From Methylobacterium adhaesivum (GTDB taxonomy: Bacteria; Pseudomonadota; Alphaproteobacteria; Rhizobiales; Beijerinckiaceae): a stretch of DNA of 64,000 nt. The stretch is taken from contig NZ_BPQD01000001.1 in NCBI RefSeq assembly GCF_022179065.1, forward strand, positions 186,001 through 250,000. The letters are read 5' to 3'. The notes below the pieces were generated by a model. It saw only the letters and a list, made by a program, of their open reading frames with translations. It did not search any database and was not told where the DNA came from. Shown one piece after another: positions 8,197 to 17,190 of the stretch. Positions within the stretch are counted from its first letter, which is position 1. Each line of letters starts with the position of its first letter. A program made the translations under genes and the position numbers.

Positions 8197-10535
8197 TTCA
8201 CGAATCCAAGACGATGTCCGCCGACCTGTCGGCCTCCGTCGAGACCACCCCCACGGCCCTCGCCAACGTGAGCCGCCGCGCCATGCTCGGCGGCATGGGC
8301 GCCCTGGTGCTCGCCCTGTCGTGGCGTGATTCGGCGAAAGCCGAGGACAAGAAAGAGGAGCCGAAGAAGTTCGGCGCCGATGCCATGCCGCATGGCTGGC
8401 AGGACGACCCGAAGGTGTTCGTCGCCATCGCCTCCGACGGCACCGTCACGGTGACCTGTCACCGCGCCGAGATGGGCCAGGGGGTTCGTACCTCCATCGC
8501 CTTCGTGATCGCCGACGAGCTGGAAGCCACCTGGGACAAGGTGAAGGTCACCCAGGCCTGGGGCGACGAAGCCCGCTTCGGCAACCAGGACACGGACGGC
8601 TCGCGGTCGCTGCGCCACTTCTTTCAGCACCTGCGCCACGCCGGAGCCGCTGCCCGCCTCATGCTGGTCCAGGCCGCCGCCAAGCAGTGGAACGTGCCCG
8701 TCTCCGAGGTGAAGGCCGAGAACCACGTCGTCACCCACGCGAAATCCAAGCGCACCCTGGGTTACGGCGAGATCGCCGCCGCCGCCGCCGAACTGCCGGT
8801 GCCGGCCCGCGAGAGCGTGACGCTGAAGGACGCGAAGGACTTCAAGTACATCGGCAAGGGCAAGATCGGCCTCGTTGACAACCGCGACATCACCACCGGC
8901 AAGGCGATGTATGGCCTCGACACCCACCTCGACGGGATGCTCTACGCCCTCGTCGCCCGCCCGCCGGTCTTCGGCGGCAAGGTGGTGAGCTTCGACGACA
9001 CCGAGGCGAAGAAAATCCCCGGGGTCGTCAAGATCTTCAAGATCGACGCGCCCGAGGCGCCCGTCGAGTTCCAGCCGCTGGGCGGCGTCGCGGTGATCGC
9101 GAAAAACACCTGGGCGGCGATGAAGGCCCGCGACGCCCTGAAGGTGGCCTGGGACGACGGCCCGAACGCGTCCTACGACTCCGTCGCCTTCCGGGGCGAG
9201 CTGGAGAAGGCGGCGCGCGCGCCCGGCAAGGTCGTGCGCAACCAGGGCGACGTCGACGGCGCCATGGCGAAGGCCAAGACCCGCATCGAGGCCGAATACT
9301 TCGTGCCCCACCTCGTCCAGGCCCCGATGGAGCCCCCGGCCGCCGTGGTGCGGATCAAGGACGGGTTCTGCGAGGCCTGGGCCTGTACCCAGGCGCCGCA
9401 GGCCACCCATGACCGCCTCGCCAAGAAGCTGAACCTCGCGGCCGACAAGGTGCGGGTCAACCAGACGCTTCTGGGCGGCGGGTTCGGGCGCAAGTCGAAG
9501 CCCGATTACGTGCTGGAAGCGGCCCTGTGCTCGCAGGCCGTGGACGGCGCCCCGGTGAAGCTCGTCTGGACTCGTGAGGACGACCTGCACCACGGCTACT
9601 ACCACACCATCTCGGTGGAGCGCCTGGAGGCCGGCCTCGACGACAAGGGCATGCCGGTCGCCTGGCTCCATCGCTCGGCGGCCCCCACCATCGGGTCGAT
9701 CTTCGCGGCGGGTGCCAAGAACGAACTGCCGTTCGAGCTCGGCATGGGGCTTACCAACACGCCCTTCAACGTGCCCAATATCCGCCTGGAGAACCCGTCC
9801 GCCGACGCGCATGTGCGCATCGGCTGGTTCCGCTCGGTCTCGAACATCCCGCACGCCTTCGCGATCCAGTCGTTCGTGAACGAGTTGGCACACGCGGCGG
9901 GACGTGACCCGAAGGACTACCTGCTCGCCCTCATCGGGCCCGATCGCAAGATCGATCCGACGAGCATCGGCGACGTGTGGAACTACGGCGAGGATCCGTC
10001 GCGCTACCCCATCGACACCGGGCGCCTGCGCGGCGTCATCGAGGCGGCGGCCAAGGGCATCGGCTGGGGCCGCAAGATGGCGAAGAACACGGGGCTGGGC
10101 ATCGCCGGCCACTACAGCTTCGTCACCCACACGGCGGTCGCCGCCGAGGTGGAGATCGGCGACAAGGGCGAAGTCCGGGTCAAGCGCGTCGATATCGCCA
10201 TCGATTGCGGGCCGCAGGTCAACCCGGAGCGCATCCGCTCGCAGATGGAAGGCGCCGTGGTCATGGGCATGGGCCTCGCGCTCTCGTCCGAGATCACCTT
10301 CAAGGACGGGCGCGCCCAGCAGAACAACTTCGACGGCTACGAGATCACCCGCATCGACGCCGCTCCGAAGGAGATCCACGTCCACCTGCTGGCGAACCCG
10401 AACTATTCGGGGCCCCTCGGCGGCGTCGGCGAACCCGGTGTGCCACCGGTGGCCCCGGCCATCGCCAACGCGATCTTCGCGGCAACGGGCCGGCGCATCC
10501 GGCAATTGCCGATCCGCGACCAGCTGAGCGCCTGA
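8193..10535 (+). CDS. molybdopterin-binding large subunit of aldehyde/isoquinoline oxidoreductase (IorB-like)
   Basis: This 780-residue catalytic subunit oxidises an aldehyde or N-heterocycle at a molybdenum centre. A twin-arginine export motif (SRRAML, residues 27-32) precedes a hydrophobic stretch, so the complex is likely folded in the cytoplasm and sent to the periplasm with the small subunit. The molybdopterin loop [11 protein letters not shown] and the C-terminal [13 protein letters not shown] motif with its catalytic Glu are present. The GTG at 8193 has a GGGAGAG site and overlaps the small-subunit stop; ATG at 8214 is the alternative. The substrate cannot be read from sequence. A strong terminator follows about 65 bases downstream. 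Confidence 0.92.
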   Translation: MIHESKTMSADLSASVETTPTALANVSRRAMLGGMGALVLALSWRDSAKAEDKKEEPKKFGADAMPHGWQDDPKVFVAIASDGTVTVTCHRAEMGQGVRTSIAFVIADELEATWDKVKVTQAWGDEARFGNQDTDGSRSLRHFFQHLRHAGAAARLMLVQAAAKQWNVPVSEVKAENHVVTHAKSKRTLGYGEIAAAAAELPVPARESVTLKDAKDFKYIGKGKIGLVDNRDITTGKAMYGLDTHLDGMLYALVARPPVFGGKVVSFDDTEAKKIPGVVKIFKIDAPEAPVEFQPLGGVAVIAKNTWAAMKARDALKVAWDDGPNASYDSVAFRGELEKAARAPGKVVRNQGDVDGAMAKAKTRIEAEYFVPHLVQAPMEPPAAVVRIKDGFCEAWACTQAPQATHDRLAKKLNLAADKVRVNQTLLGGGFGRKSKPDYVLEAALCSQAVDGAPVKLVWTREDDLHHGYYHTISVERLEAGLDDKGMPVAWLHRSAAPTIGSIFAAGAKNELPFELGMGLTNTPFNVPNIRLENPSADAHVRIGWFRSVSNIPHAFAIQSFVNELAHAAGRDPKDYLLALIGPDRKIDPTSIGDVWNYGEDPSRYPIDTGRLRGVIEAAAKGIGWGRKMAKNTGLGIAGHYSFVTHTAVAAEVEIGDKGEVRVKRVDIAIDCGPQVNPERIRSQMEGAVVMGMGLALSSEITFKDGRAQQNNFDGYEITRIDAAPKEIHVHLLANPNYSGPLGGVGEPGVPPVAPAIANAIFAATGRRIRQLPIRDQLSA

Positions 10536-10601
10536 GACGCAGCCCACTCGATCAAAGAGATCGGGCGGGTCGCGCCAGACGGCCTCACGGACATCGAGAC
10601 G

Positions 10602-10637
10602 AAAAAGGGGTGCCGCGTCGTGCGGCACCCCTTTTTT
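10602..10637. terminator. rho-independent terminator after the molybdenum hydroxylase operon
   Basis: A GC-rich stem (GGGGTGCCGC pairing with GCGGCACCCC, loop GTCGT) is preceded by five A and followed by six T. It should terminate plus-strand transcription of the two-gene operon and is symmetric enough to act on the minus strand too. The remaining sequence up to 10804 shows no gene. Confidence 0.93.
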
Positions 10638-10804
10638 GATGGCTTTGCGACCTTGGCGTTGGGGTCTCGCGGGGTACCTCCGTCTTCGTCCGACCACGAA
10701 AACGACGGGTTTCCGCGCCGGGGCCGGAGCCCCCGGCGTCCCGGCGGGTTGAGAGAGGGAAGGGGCCGCCGTGTCGGCGGCTCCGCGCTTCAGGACGGAT
10801 CGAC

Positions 10805-11206
10805 ATGCGATCAAACACATGGCCCCGGGCATGGCTCGCCGCCGGCCTTCTCGGCGCGGCTCTGGCGGGTGCCGCCGGCCCGGCCCAGGCTTCGTCCTGC
10901 GGGGACGAGATCAAGACCCTCGACGCCAAGGTCAAGGATCAGGCCCGGGAATCGATCTCGGCCTCCACGAGCGGAAAGGCCGATGCGGGCGCCCGCGAGG
11001 GCGACGGCGGAGCAACCGGCGGCAAGCTCGACACGCCCGCGACGGCCCCCCCGGGCAAATCGGCCGAGGCGGGCAAGGGCAGCGAGACGGCGATCCAGGC
11101 CAAGGTCGCCCTCGATGAGGCTCGCACCGCCGATGGCAAGGGCGATGCGAAGGGATGTATGGCCGCCCTCGAGCGCGCTAAGCAGCAGCTCAACGCAGCG
11201 CCCTAA
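10805..11206 (+). CDS. secreted hypothetical protein, Ala/Gly/Lys-rich
   Basis: This 133-residue protein has a Sec signal peptide (cleavage expected after AQA near residue 29). The mature chain has a low-complexity charged middle (about residues 50-90) flanked by two helical segments, and two cysteines, C32 near the mature N-terminus and one near residue 117. I do not recognise a family. It is monocistronic, between a terminator and a converging small gene. Confidence 0.7.
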   Translation: MRSNTWPRAWLAAGLLGAALAGAAGPAQASSCGDEIKTLDAKVKDQARESISASTSGKADAGAREGDGGATGGKLDTPATAPPGKSAEAGKGSETAIQAKVALDEARTADGKGDAKGCMAALERAKQQLNAAP

Positions 11207-11232
11207 CGGCAGACCGGACGCCGTCGCCCTTG

Positions 11233-11463
11233 TCAGGCGGCGGCGCTGAGAGCGCGCTTGTTGCCGCTCAGGCCGGCGCAGAGATCGTCCACGGCGACCA
11301 AGTCCAGAGCCTCGCCAGATTGGCCGGCGATGGCGTCGATCAAATGATCATGCTGCGGATTGAACGGGTTGCCCTGCAAACGGTAGAATTGGTAATACCG
11401 CAGTGCAGCAATCAGCGTATCCCGTTCTCGCTCGGTCACTGATATACTCTGTTTTCCGCTCAA
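11233..11463 (-). CDS. small hypothetical protein (about 76 aa)
   Basis: The frame encodes a coherent soluble sequence with the motif TERERDTLIAALRYYQFY and an acidic C-terminal half, unlike the shadow frames around it. No ATG fits. I propose a TTG at 11463, which has GAGG five bases upstream and gives 76 residues; the frame remains open to 11613, but that extension is Arg/Pro-rich and improbable. The family is unknown. The real start needs comparison with homologues. Confidence 0.45.
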   Translation of the reverse strand: MSGKQSISVTERERDTLIAALRYYQFYRLQGNPFNPQHDHLIDAIAGQSGEALDLVAVDDLCAGLSGNKRALSAAA

Positions 11464-11805
11464 CGTGACCTCATATGACTGTGTTGAACCCCGAATACGG
11501 TAAGGCTCACGCCTTGGCGAAGGATGTAAACCAGCATTGAGGTGGACGTCTACCACTTGACAGGGCCTCTCAAACGGTCGGTGGCGGGGCCGGGCCCGAG
11601 GGACCGGGCGCAAGTCCCTGCCGCCGCGCCGTTTCCCCCGGATCGATCGGTTTCGGTTTTATTTCGGGCCGCGGGTCGACGGTGATTCGGGCCTCCGCGA
11701 GGGGGCTCAAAAACGCATCCTTAACTCTACTCTGCGAACCTCTGGTGGTTCGCTGCCACCGAATCTGGTGCCGTTGCGGCAGCGTGGCGAGAGGGGGCCC
11801 TTCGG
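11464..11805. other. 342-bp intergenic region with an inverted repeat
   Basis: The most visible element is an inverted repeat at 11734-11753 (GCGAACC and GGTTCGC, 6-base loop) about 50 bases ahead of the NepR-like gene. A minus-strand open frame (11570-11902) runs through the region; its C-terminal Pro-rich part could be a small protein started from a TTG near 11707, but support is too thin to call it. Confidence 0.4.
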
Positions 11806-12060
11806 ATGCCCGAAACGCATGGCGAACCATTCCGGGACGGCCACGGCAGCCGGGCCTCGAATGCGCAAACGGGGGTCGCGAGGCCAGCCTGGCACGGACC
11901 ACCGCTGAGTCCGAACACCCGCCGCCACCTCGGCATCGTTCTGAGGGCCGTCTACGACGCCGCTCCGGCCAAGCCTCCCGGCGAGCGGATCGAGGCCCTG
12001 TTGGATCGCCTCGGCAAGATTTACCCAGACGCCGCCACGACTGAGACGACCGGCGGCTGA
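11806..12060 (+). CDS. NepR-like small protein (candidate anti-sigma factor)
   Basis: This 84-residue protein ends in a segment that matches the NepR core in spacing: HLGIVLRAVYD, then five residues, then P, an acidic-Arg pair (ER), and ALLDRL. NepR is the anti-sigma factor of the alphaproteobacterial general stress response; it binds the ECF sigma factor EcfG until phosphorylated PhyR takes it away. No phyR or ecfG lies nearby, so this would be a paralogue, not the canonical nepR. The ATG has a purine-rich GAGAGGGGG site about 8 bases upstream. The N-terminal 45 residues are probably disordered. The assignment rests on my recall of the family pattern. Confidence 0.55.
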   Translation: MPETHGEPFRDGHGSRASNAQTGVARPAWHGPPLSPNTRRHLGIVLRAVYDAAPAKPPGERIEALLDRLGKIYPDAATTETTGG

Positions 12061-12251
12061 TCGAGGACGGGCGCTAGCCCTGAGCGGCATGCGGTCGGGG
12101 CCCATCGACCTCCGCGCGTGCGGGCCGGCACGAGCCGGGGCACGTCCCTCGTCTTCTCTTGAATGGGCCAATCGACGCGGCACGAAATCCGTGCTCGGTG
12201 CAGGCTTCCACCGTCCCGGCCTCGCGGCCGCTTCCCGGAGCCCGACACGGC

Positions 12252-12653
12252 ATGAACCTCTCCAGCTTTTCGTCCACCTGGGCGCCCCGCCTGCTCAGCG
12301 TCCTGCGTATCATGACCGGCCTGCTGTTCCTCGCGCACGGGTCGCAGAAGCTCCTCGGGTTTCCCCCGCGAGCAGGTGGCGCGCCGGAACTGATCTCGCT
12401 GATCGGATTTGCCGGCGTGCTCGAACTCGTCGGCGGCGCGCTGATCGTGCTCGGCCTGTTCACCCGGCCGGTGGCGTTCCTCCTCTCGGGTCAGATGGCT
12501 GTCGCCTACTTCATGGCCCATGCGCCGAAGAGCCCGTTCCCCGCCCTCAACGGCGGCGACGCGGCGATCCTGTTCTGCTTCGTCTTCCTCTATCTCGCCG
12601 CCGCCGGGGCCGGCCCGTGGAGCCTCGACGCCGGGCGTCGCGGGCGGTTCTGA
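12252..12653 (+). CDS. DoxX-family membrane protein
   Basis: This 133-residue protein is a DoxX-type four-helix membrane protein. Typical features are RIMTGLLFLAHGSQKLLGF in the first span, GVLELVGGALIVLGLFTRP across spans two and three, and the NGGDAAILFCFVFLYLAAAG C-terminal segment. Members are linked to thiosulfate:quinone oxidation in archaea and to redox stress in bacteria; the role here is not known. I chose the ATG at 12252 since it starts just before the first span. It may form a transcript with the membrane protein gene 106 bases downstream. Confidence 0.85.
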   Translation: MNLSSFSSTWAPRLLSVLRIMTGLLFLAHGSQKLLGFPPRAGGAPELISLIGFAGVLELVGGALIVLGLFTRPVAFLLSGQMAVAYFMAHAPKSPFPALNGGDAAILFCFVFLYLAAAGAGPWSLDAGRRGRF

Positions 12654-12759
12654 CCACCTAGGGGCAAGCTGTGCCGTTCGTCACCGAATTCGGGGCGGCG
12701 GCACGGCATCATCCCCATCCGAAGGCCACGCGCGGCCCGACGGACGGAACCAGCAGACG

Positions 12760-13452
12760 ATGAGCGCTACCCTTTCACTGGTGCCCTGGGACGGGACGCC
12801 CCATCCGTCCGAGCCCGCGACCGGCAGGCCGCGCCTGCCCCTGGCCTTGAAGCTCGCCTACACGGCCTTCATGGCCGTGCTGGTGCCGACCTACGGGTGG
12901 TACTACGGGCCGACGAACTTCCTCTACTTCTGCGACATCGCCCTGATCCTGACCCTCGTCGGGCTCTGGACCGAGAGCGCGCTTCTCGTCTCCATGTGTG
13001 CCGTCGGCATCCTGGCGCCGCAGGTGATCTGGGTGGCGGATTTCGTCGCCGGCCTGTTCGGCAGGCCGCTCACCGGCATGACCGACTACATGTTCAAGTC
13101 CGAGAATTCGGCGTTCCTGCGCGGCCTGTCGCTGTTCCACGGCTGGCTGCCGTTCCTCCTCGTCTATCTCGTCTGGCACCTCGGCTACGACCGCCGGGCC
13201 TGGGCCGCCTGGTCGGGGCTGGCCGTGATGGTGCTCGCGGTCTGCTTCTTCGCCATGCCGGCGCCTCGGCCCGATCCGGGCCTCACGCCGGTCAACATCA
13301 ACTATGTCTGGGGCATGAGCGACACCGCCGCCCAGACCTGGATGCCGGCCCCCGCGTGGTTCGGGCTCCTCGTCGTCGGCATCCCCCTGCTGCTCTGCGG
13401 CCCGACACACCTCCTCCTGCGCGCCGTGATGCCGGCCGCCCTCAAGCCGTGA
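12760..13452 (+). CDS. multi-spanning hypothetical membrane protein
   Basis: This 230-residue protein has about six to seven predicted membrane helices from residue 30 onward and a conserved-looking loop with GWYYGPTNFLYFCD and NYVWGM. Similar uncharacterised membrane proteins occur in diverse bacteria, but I cannot assign a function. The ATG at 12760 follows the spacer after doxX. Its last 11 bases overlap the 3' end of the converging methyltransferase gene. Confidence 0.7.
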   Translation: MSATLSLVPWDGTPHPSEPATGRPRLPLALKLAYTAFMAVLVPTYGWYYGPTNFLYFCDIALILTLVGLWTESALLVSMCAVGILAPQVIWVADFVAGLFGRPLTGMTDYMFKSENSAFLRGLSLFHGWLPFLLVYLVWHLGYDRRAWAAWSGLAVMVLAVCFFAMPAPRPDPGLTPVNINYVWGMSDTAAQTWMPAPAWFGLLVVGIPLLLCGPTHLLLRAVMPAALKP

Positions 13453-14119
13453 AGCGCCAGACGCTGCTGCGCTTGATCTCGGCATCCTCGAGGGATCGGC
13501 TCACGGGCACCTCGTAGGTGGCGAGTTGTTCCAGCCGGTCGCGCGGCAGGTACGAGCGGCCGGGATCGCCCACCAGCACGGTGGCACCGCCCGCGTGCAG
13601 GCCCGACAGCCATGCGGTGACCCGCCCGGCGAGATCGCTCTCGTAGAAAATGTCGGCGGCCAGCACCACGGCGCTGCCGGGATCGGAGCCGATGAGGTCG
13701 TCCCGCACCGCCGTGATGCGCCCGGCGACGCCGTTGGCCGCCGCGTTGAGGCCGATGGCGGACATCGCGAAGTCGTCGAGGTCGCTCGCCGTCACATGGA
13801 CCGCCCCGGCCTTGGCCGCCGCGATGGCGACGAGGCCGGAGCCCGACGCGAAATCGAGGACCCGGCGCCCGGCCACGAGCTCGGGATGGTCGAGGACGTA
13901 GCGGGCGAGCGCCTGCCCGCCCGCCCAGGCGAAGGCCCAGAACGGCGGCGGCAGGCCGATGACCTCGAGTTCGTCCTCGGTCTTCTGCCACAGGGCCGTG
14001 GCCTCGTCGGCCACGTGCAGGACGATCTCGGGCGCATGGGGCACCGGCAGCAGCCGGGTATTTTCGCGGATGAAGACCAGAGGATTCAACGGGACACTTC
14101 GATCGGGCGAGGCGATCAT
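13442..14119 (-). CDS. class I SAM-dependent methyltransferase, ETFB-lysine/nicotinamide N-methylase-like
   Basis: This 225-residue protein has the class I methyltransferase core: motif I VLDFASGSGLVAI, acidic end of strand two (TASDLDDFA), and a VLAADIFYE motif in place of the usual post-I signature. N-terminal residues PPPFWAFAWAGGQALARY are characteristic of the group that includes the electron-transfer-flavoprotein beta-subunit lysine methyltransferase. The target protein is unknown. Its ATG overlaps the stop of the upstream glycosyltransferase (ATGA), so the two are coupled. Confidence 0.82.
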   Translation of the reverse strand: MIASPDRSVPLNPLVFIRENTRLLPVPHAPEIVLHVADEATALWQKTEDELEVIGLPPPFWAFAWAGGQALARYVLDHPELVAGRRVLDFASGSGLVAIAAAKAGAVHVTASDLDDFAMSAIGLNAAANGVAGRITAVRDDLIGSDPGSAVVLAADIFYESDLAGRVTAWLSGLHAGGATVLVGDPGRSYLPRDRLEQLATYEVPVSRSLEDAEIKRSSVWRFTA

Positions 14120-15270
14120 TGGGTCAGCTCCCGATAGACAGCGCACACCGCGCGCGTCACGGCCTCTTCGGTGAAGCCGCCGGCTTCGATGCGCACCCGC
14201 GCCGCCGCGCCCATCCGCGCCACGAGGCCGGGATCGGCGGCGAGGCGTTCCAGCGCATTGGCGAGGGCGGCGGGATCGTCGGGCGGCACGACGAGGCCTT
14301 CGATCCCGTCCCGCACCAGGGCGCGGCAGCCCGGCACGTCGGTGGTGAGAAGCGCGCGGCCGCAGGCGGCGGCCTCCAGCAGGGTGCGGGGCAGGCCCTC
14401 GCCGCCGCGCGACGGCAGGCAGGCGACATGGTGCCGGGCGTAGGCGCCCGCGACGTCGGTGGTGGCGCCGTGCCACGTGACCCCGTCGCGCGACCAGTCC
14501 CGCAGGGTCGCCTCGGGAATCGCCCGGCGATTCGAGGGATCGGGCGCCCCGTAGAGGGAGAGTTCGACGGCCGCCCCGTCGGCGCGGGCGCGGCGCACCG
14601 CCTCCACCGCAGTATCGACCCCCTTCGACCACAGCATCCGGGCCACCAGTGCGACCCGCAGGGGCGGGGATGGCGGCAGGGGGAGAGGGGAAAAGGCACC
14701 CGGATCGACGCCGGCGCCGCCGACGATGGTCACCCCGGTCTCGGCCGGATCGAGGCCGAGCGCCCGGGCATCGTCGGGATTCTCGAACAGGAACCGGGTC
14801 CTGTTCGACGCGAGCGGCCCCCGGATGAGGCCCCGCAGGGCCACGCGCGCGAGGCGGCCCGTGGCGTCGGCCCGCGCGCCGAGCAACCCGAGACCGGTGA
14901 GCGCGTAGACCCGGGCGGGGATTCCCGCCATGGCGGCGGCGGTGCCGCCGATCAGGATGGCGCGCAGGGCGATGCAGTGGACGATGTCGGCGTTCAGCGC
15001 CTTCAGGATGCCGGCGAGTTGGCCCGCTGCGTAGCCCGCCGCCATGGGATTGAGGCTGGAGCGCTCGGCCTCCAAGGGAACCACCCGCGCCCCCGTGGCC
15101 TCGATGACGGCGCGGTGATCGCGCACCCGCGTCACCACCGCCACGGACAGACCCATGGCGACGGCGGCCCGCGCCATGGGCAGGAAGTGCGAGGCGAAGA
15201 ACCAATCCTCCGTGACGACGAAGACCAGGGTTTTTCGCGGGGCGGCGGGGTTGGGCGCAGACGTGTCCAT
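14116..15270 (-). CDS. glycosyltransferase family 4 protein
   Basis: This 384-residue enzyme has the two-Rossmann GT-B fold. The N-terminal half resembles EpsD/PglA-like transferases (VTEDWFFASHFLPMA, ADIVHCIALRA). The C-terminal half has the GT4 sugar-nucleotide motif, RGGEGLPRTLLEAAACG. It probably adds a sugar to a lipid-linked or capsule glycan at the cytoplasmic face. No other polysaccharide genes adjoin it; only the coupled methyltransferase follows. The ATG at 15270 was selected; the frame is open further upstream but antisense to the YpeA-like gene. Confidence 0.85.
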   Translation of the reverse strand: MDTSAPNPAAPRKTLVFVVTEDWFFASHFLPMARAAVAMGLSVAVVTRVRDHRAVIEATGARVVPLEAERSSLNPMAAGYAAGQLAGILKALNADIVHCIALRAILIGGTAAAMAGIPARVYALTGLGLLGARADATGRLARVALRGLIRGPLASNRTRFLFENPDDARALGLDPAETGVTIVGGAGVDPGAFSPLPLPPSPPLRVALVARMLWSKGVDTAVEAVRRARADGAAVELSLYGAPDPSNRRAIPEATLRDWSRDGVTWHGATTDVAGAYARHHVACLPSRGGEGLPRTLLEAAACGRALLTTDVPGCRALVRDGIEGLVVPPDDPAALANALERLAADPGLVARMGAAARVRIEAGGFTEEAVTRAVCAVYRELTQ

Positions 15271-15312
15271 CAGCAAGCCTGTAGCATGCCGCGCCGCGCA
15301 GGGAGGCAAGCG

Positions 15313-15738
15313 ATGGAGACGACCGATCTGACCATCCGGGCGTTCCGGCCCGACGACCGCGCGGCGGTCACGGCCCTGTGGCGGGCGAGCGGCCTCGTGC
15401 TGCCGCACAACGATCCCGATGCCGATCTCGCGCGGGCCGCCGATCAGGCGAATTCCGACATCCTCCTCGGCCTCCTGTCGGACGGGACCGTCGCCGCGAG
15501 CGTGATGGTCGGCCACGACGGCCATCGCGGCTGGCTCTACTACGTCGCCGTCGCCGCGAACGCGCGGGGCCGGGGACACGGCCGGGCCATCGTGGCGGCA
15601 GCCGAAGACTGGCTGCGGACGCGCGGCATCCCCAAGGCGCAGCTCATGATCCGCGACACCAACACGGGCGTGCGCGATTTCTACGCCGGCCTCGGCTGGA
15701 ACGAGGCTCCGCGCATCGTCATGGAACGCTGGCTGTAG
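15313..15738 (+). CDS. ypeA: GNAT acetyltransferase, YpeA-like
   Basis: This 141-residue GNAT protein matches E. coli YpeA in length and in signature positions: the N-terminal IRAFRPDDRAAVTALWR, NDPDADL, GHDGHRGWLYYVAV, and the acetyl-CoA loop ARGRGHGRAIV. The physiological substrate of YpeA is not established. It is divergent from the glycosyltransferase across 42 bases and lies 73 bases ahead of the topoisomerase gene. Confidence 0.85.
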   Translation: METTDLTIRAFRPDDRAAVTALWRASGLVLPHNDPDADLARAADQANSDILLGLLSDGTVAASVMVGHDGHRGWLYYVAVAANARGRGHGRAIVAAAEDWLRTRGIPKAQLMIRDTNTGVRDFYAGLGWNEAPRIVMERWL

Positions 15739-15811
15739 CCGGATGTCGCGCCGGGAACGCCGCCGCCCGACCACCGGTTGTCTGCCACAGCAACATCCGG
15801 AGGGGCGAACC

Positions 15812-17062
15812 ATGGCGGCGGCGGACCGGGATCGGGACGAAGAGGGCACGGTCGCCGATCCGCGCGACGCGGCGGAGGAGGCGGGCCTCGCCTATGTCGA
15901 CGATTCGACGCCCGGCCTCACCCGACGCAAGAGCGGGGCGGGCTTCTCCTACCGCGATCCGAAGGGCGCCCTCGTCCGGGACGCGAAGACCCTGGCCCGC
16001 ATCCGGGCGTTGGCGATCCCGCCCGCCTACACCGACGTGTGGATCTGTACCCGCGCCAACGGCCACATCCAGGCGACGGGGCGCGACGCCAAGGGGCGAA
16101 AGCAGTACCGCTACCACGCCGATTTCCGCGCCGCCCGCGACCAGACCAAGTTCGCGCACATCATGACCTTCGCGGATGTGCTGCCGGCCCTGCGCGCCCG
16201 GGTCGACGCCGACATGGGCAAGACGGGCCTGCCGCGCGAAAAGGTGCTGGCGACGGTGGTACACCTCCTGGAGACGACCCTCATCCGGGTGGGCAACGAC
16301 GATTACGCCCGCACCAACAAGAGCTTCGGCCTCACCACCCTGCGCGACCGGCACGCCACCATCGCGGGCAAGAGCCTCACCTTCCGGTTCAAAGGCAAGA
16401 GCGGCAAGACCTGGGACCTCGGCGTGGAGGACCGGCGGGTCGCCCGGATCGTCAAGGCCTGCCAGGACCTGCCGGGCCAGGAACTGTTCCAGTACCGCGA
16501 CGGGGACGGCGCCGTCCGTGACGTCACCTCGGCCGACGTGAACGCGTATCTGCGCGAGGTCACCGGCCAGCCCATCACCGCCAAGGACTTCCGGACCTGG
16601 GCCGGCACGGTGCTGGCCGCCCTGGCGCTTCAGGAATTCGAGGCGTTCGACACCGAGGCCGCCGCCAAGAAGAACCTTCGCACCGCCATCGAGAGCGTGG
16701 CGAGCCGGCTCGGCAACACGCCGACCATCTGCCGCAAATGCTACATCCATCCCGAGGTGCTCGACGGTTACCTCGAGGGCGACCTGCTGCTGCAGGTGAA
16801 GGACGCCGTCGAGGACGAGCTGCGCCACGACCTCGGCCGCCTCAAGCCCGAGGAGGCGGCGGTGCTCGGCCTTCTGCAGGGGCGCCTCGCCAAGGCCACC
16901 GGGAGCCAGGCGGCCACCGGAACGAAGACGGCGCGCAAACCCGCCCGCAGGGCCGCCACGGCGAAAGCCCAGGGGAAGACCAAGGCGAAGGCGGCTGGGG
17001 GGGGCGCATCGCCGCGCGGGAGGACCCCACCCGCCGGGACGGCCGACCGGCCCGCGGCCTGA
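15812..17062 (+). CDS. DNA topoisomerase IB
   Basis: This 416-residue protein is a poxvirus-type topoisomerase IB, which relaxes supercoils through a 3'-phosphotyrosyl intermediate. The nucleophile is Y311 in CRKCYIHP. The supporting Arg and Lys residues are visible in LIRVGNDDY (R159), FRFKGKSGK (K194/K196) and DFRTWAGT (R261). A Lys/Ala-rich C-terminal tail (about residues 350-416) may bind DNA nonspecifically. It starts at an ATG with AGGGGCG nearby. Such enzymes are accessory in bacteria and common in this order. Confidence 0.94.
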   Translation: MAAADRDRDEEGTVADPRDAAEEAGLAYVDDSTPGLTRRKSGAGFSYRDPKGALVRDAKTLARIRALAIPPAYTDVWICTRANGHIQATGRDAKGRKQYRYHADFRAARDQTKFAHIMTFADVLPALRARVDADMGKTGLPREKVLATVVHLLETTLIRVGNDDYARTNKSFGLTTLRDRHATIAGKSLTFRFKGKSGKTWDLGVEDRRVARIVKACQDLPGQELFQYRDGDGAVRDVTSADVNAYLREVTGQPITAKDFRTWAGTVLAALALQEFEAFDTEAAAKKNLRTAIESVASRLGNTPTICRKCYIHPEVLDGYLEGDLLLQVKDAVEDELRHDLGRLKPEEAAVLGLLQGRLAKATGSQAATGTKTARKPARRAATAKAQGKTKAKAAGGGASPRGRTPPAGTADRPAA

Positions 17063-17190
17063 ACACCCTCCCGCGGCGACAGCGCGGGCGTGTCGTTTGG
17101 GCACGTTCGCTCTATCGCAACCCGGGCCGGGAACGCCCGTTGGCGAGCGAGCGTCCGGCAGGTTCGCCGGACGGACATGGAACGGACAGC

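Noticed and set aside
8160-10832. 890-codon minus-strand open frame opposite the molybdenum hydroxylase
   Set aside because: The frame mirrors the codon structure of the real gene; the product has no recognisable motif.
11570-11902. 110-codon minus-strand frame upstream of the small gene at 11233
   Set aside because: It overlaps the NepR-like gene, lacks a convincing start, and only its Pro-rich tail looks even weakly protein-like.
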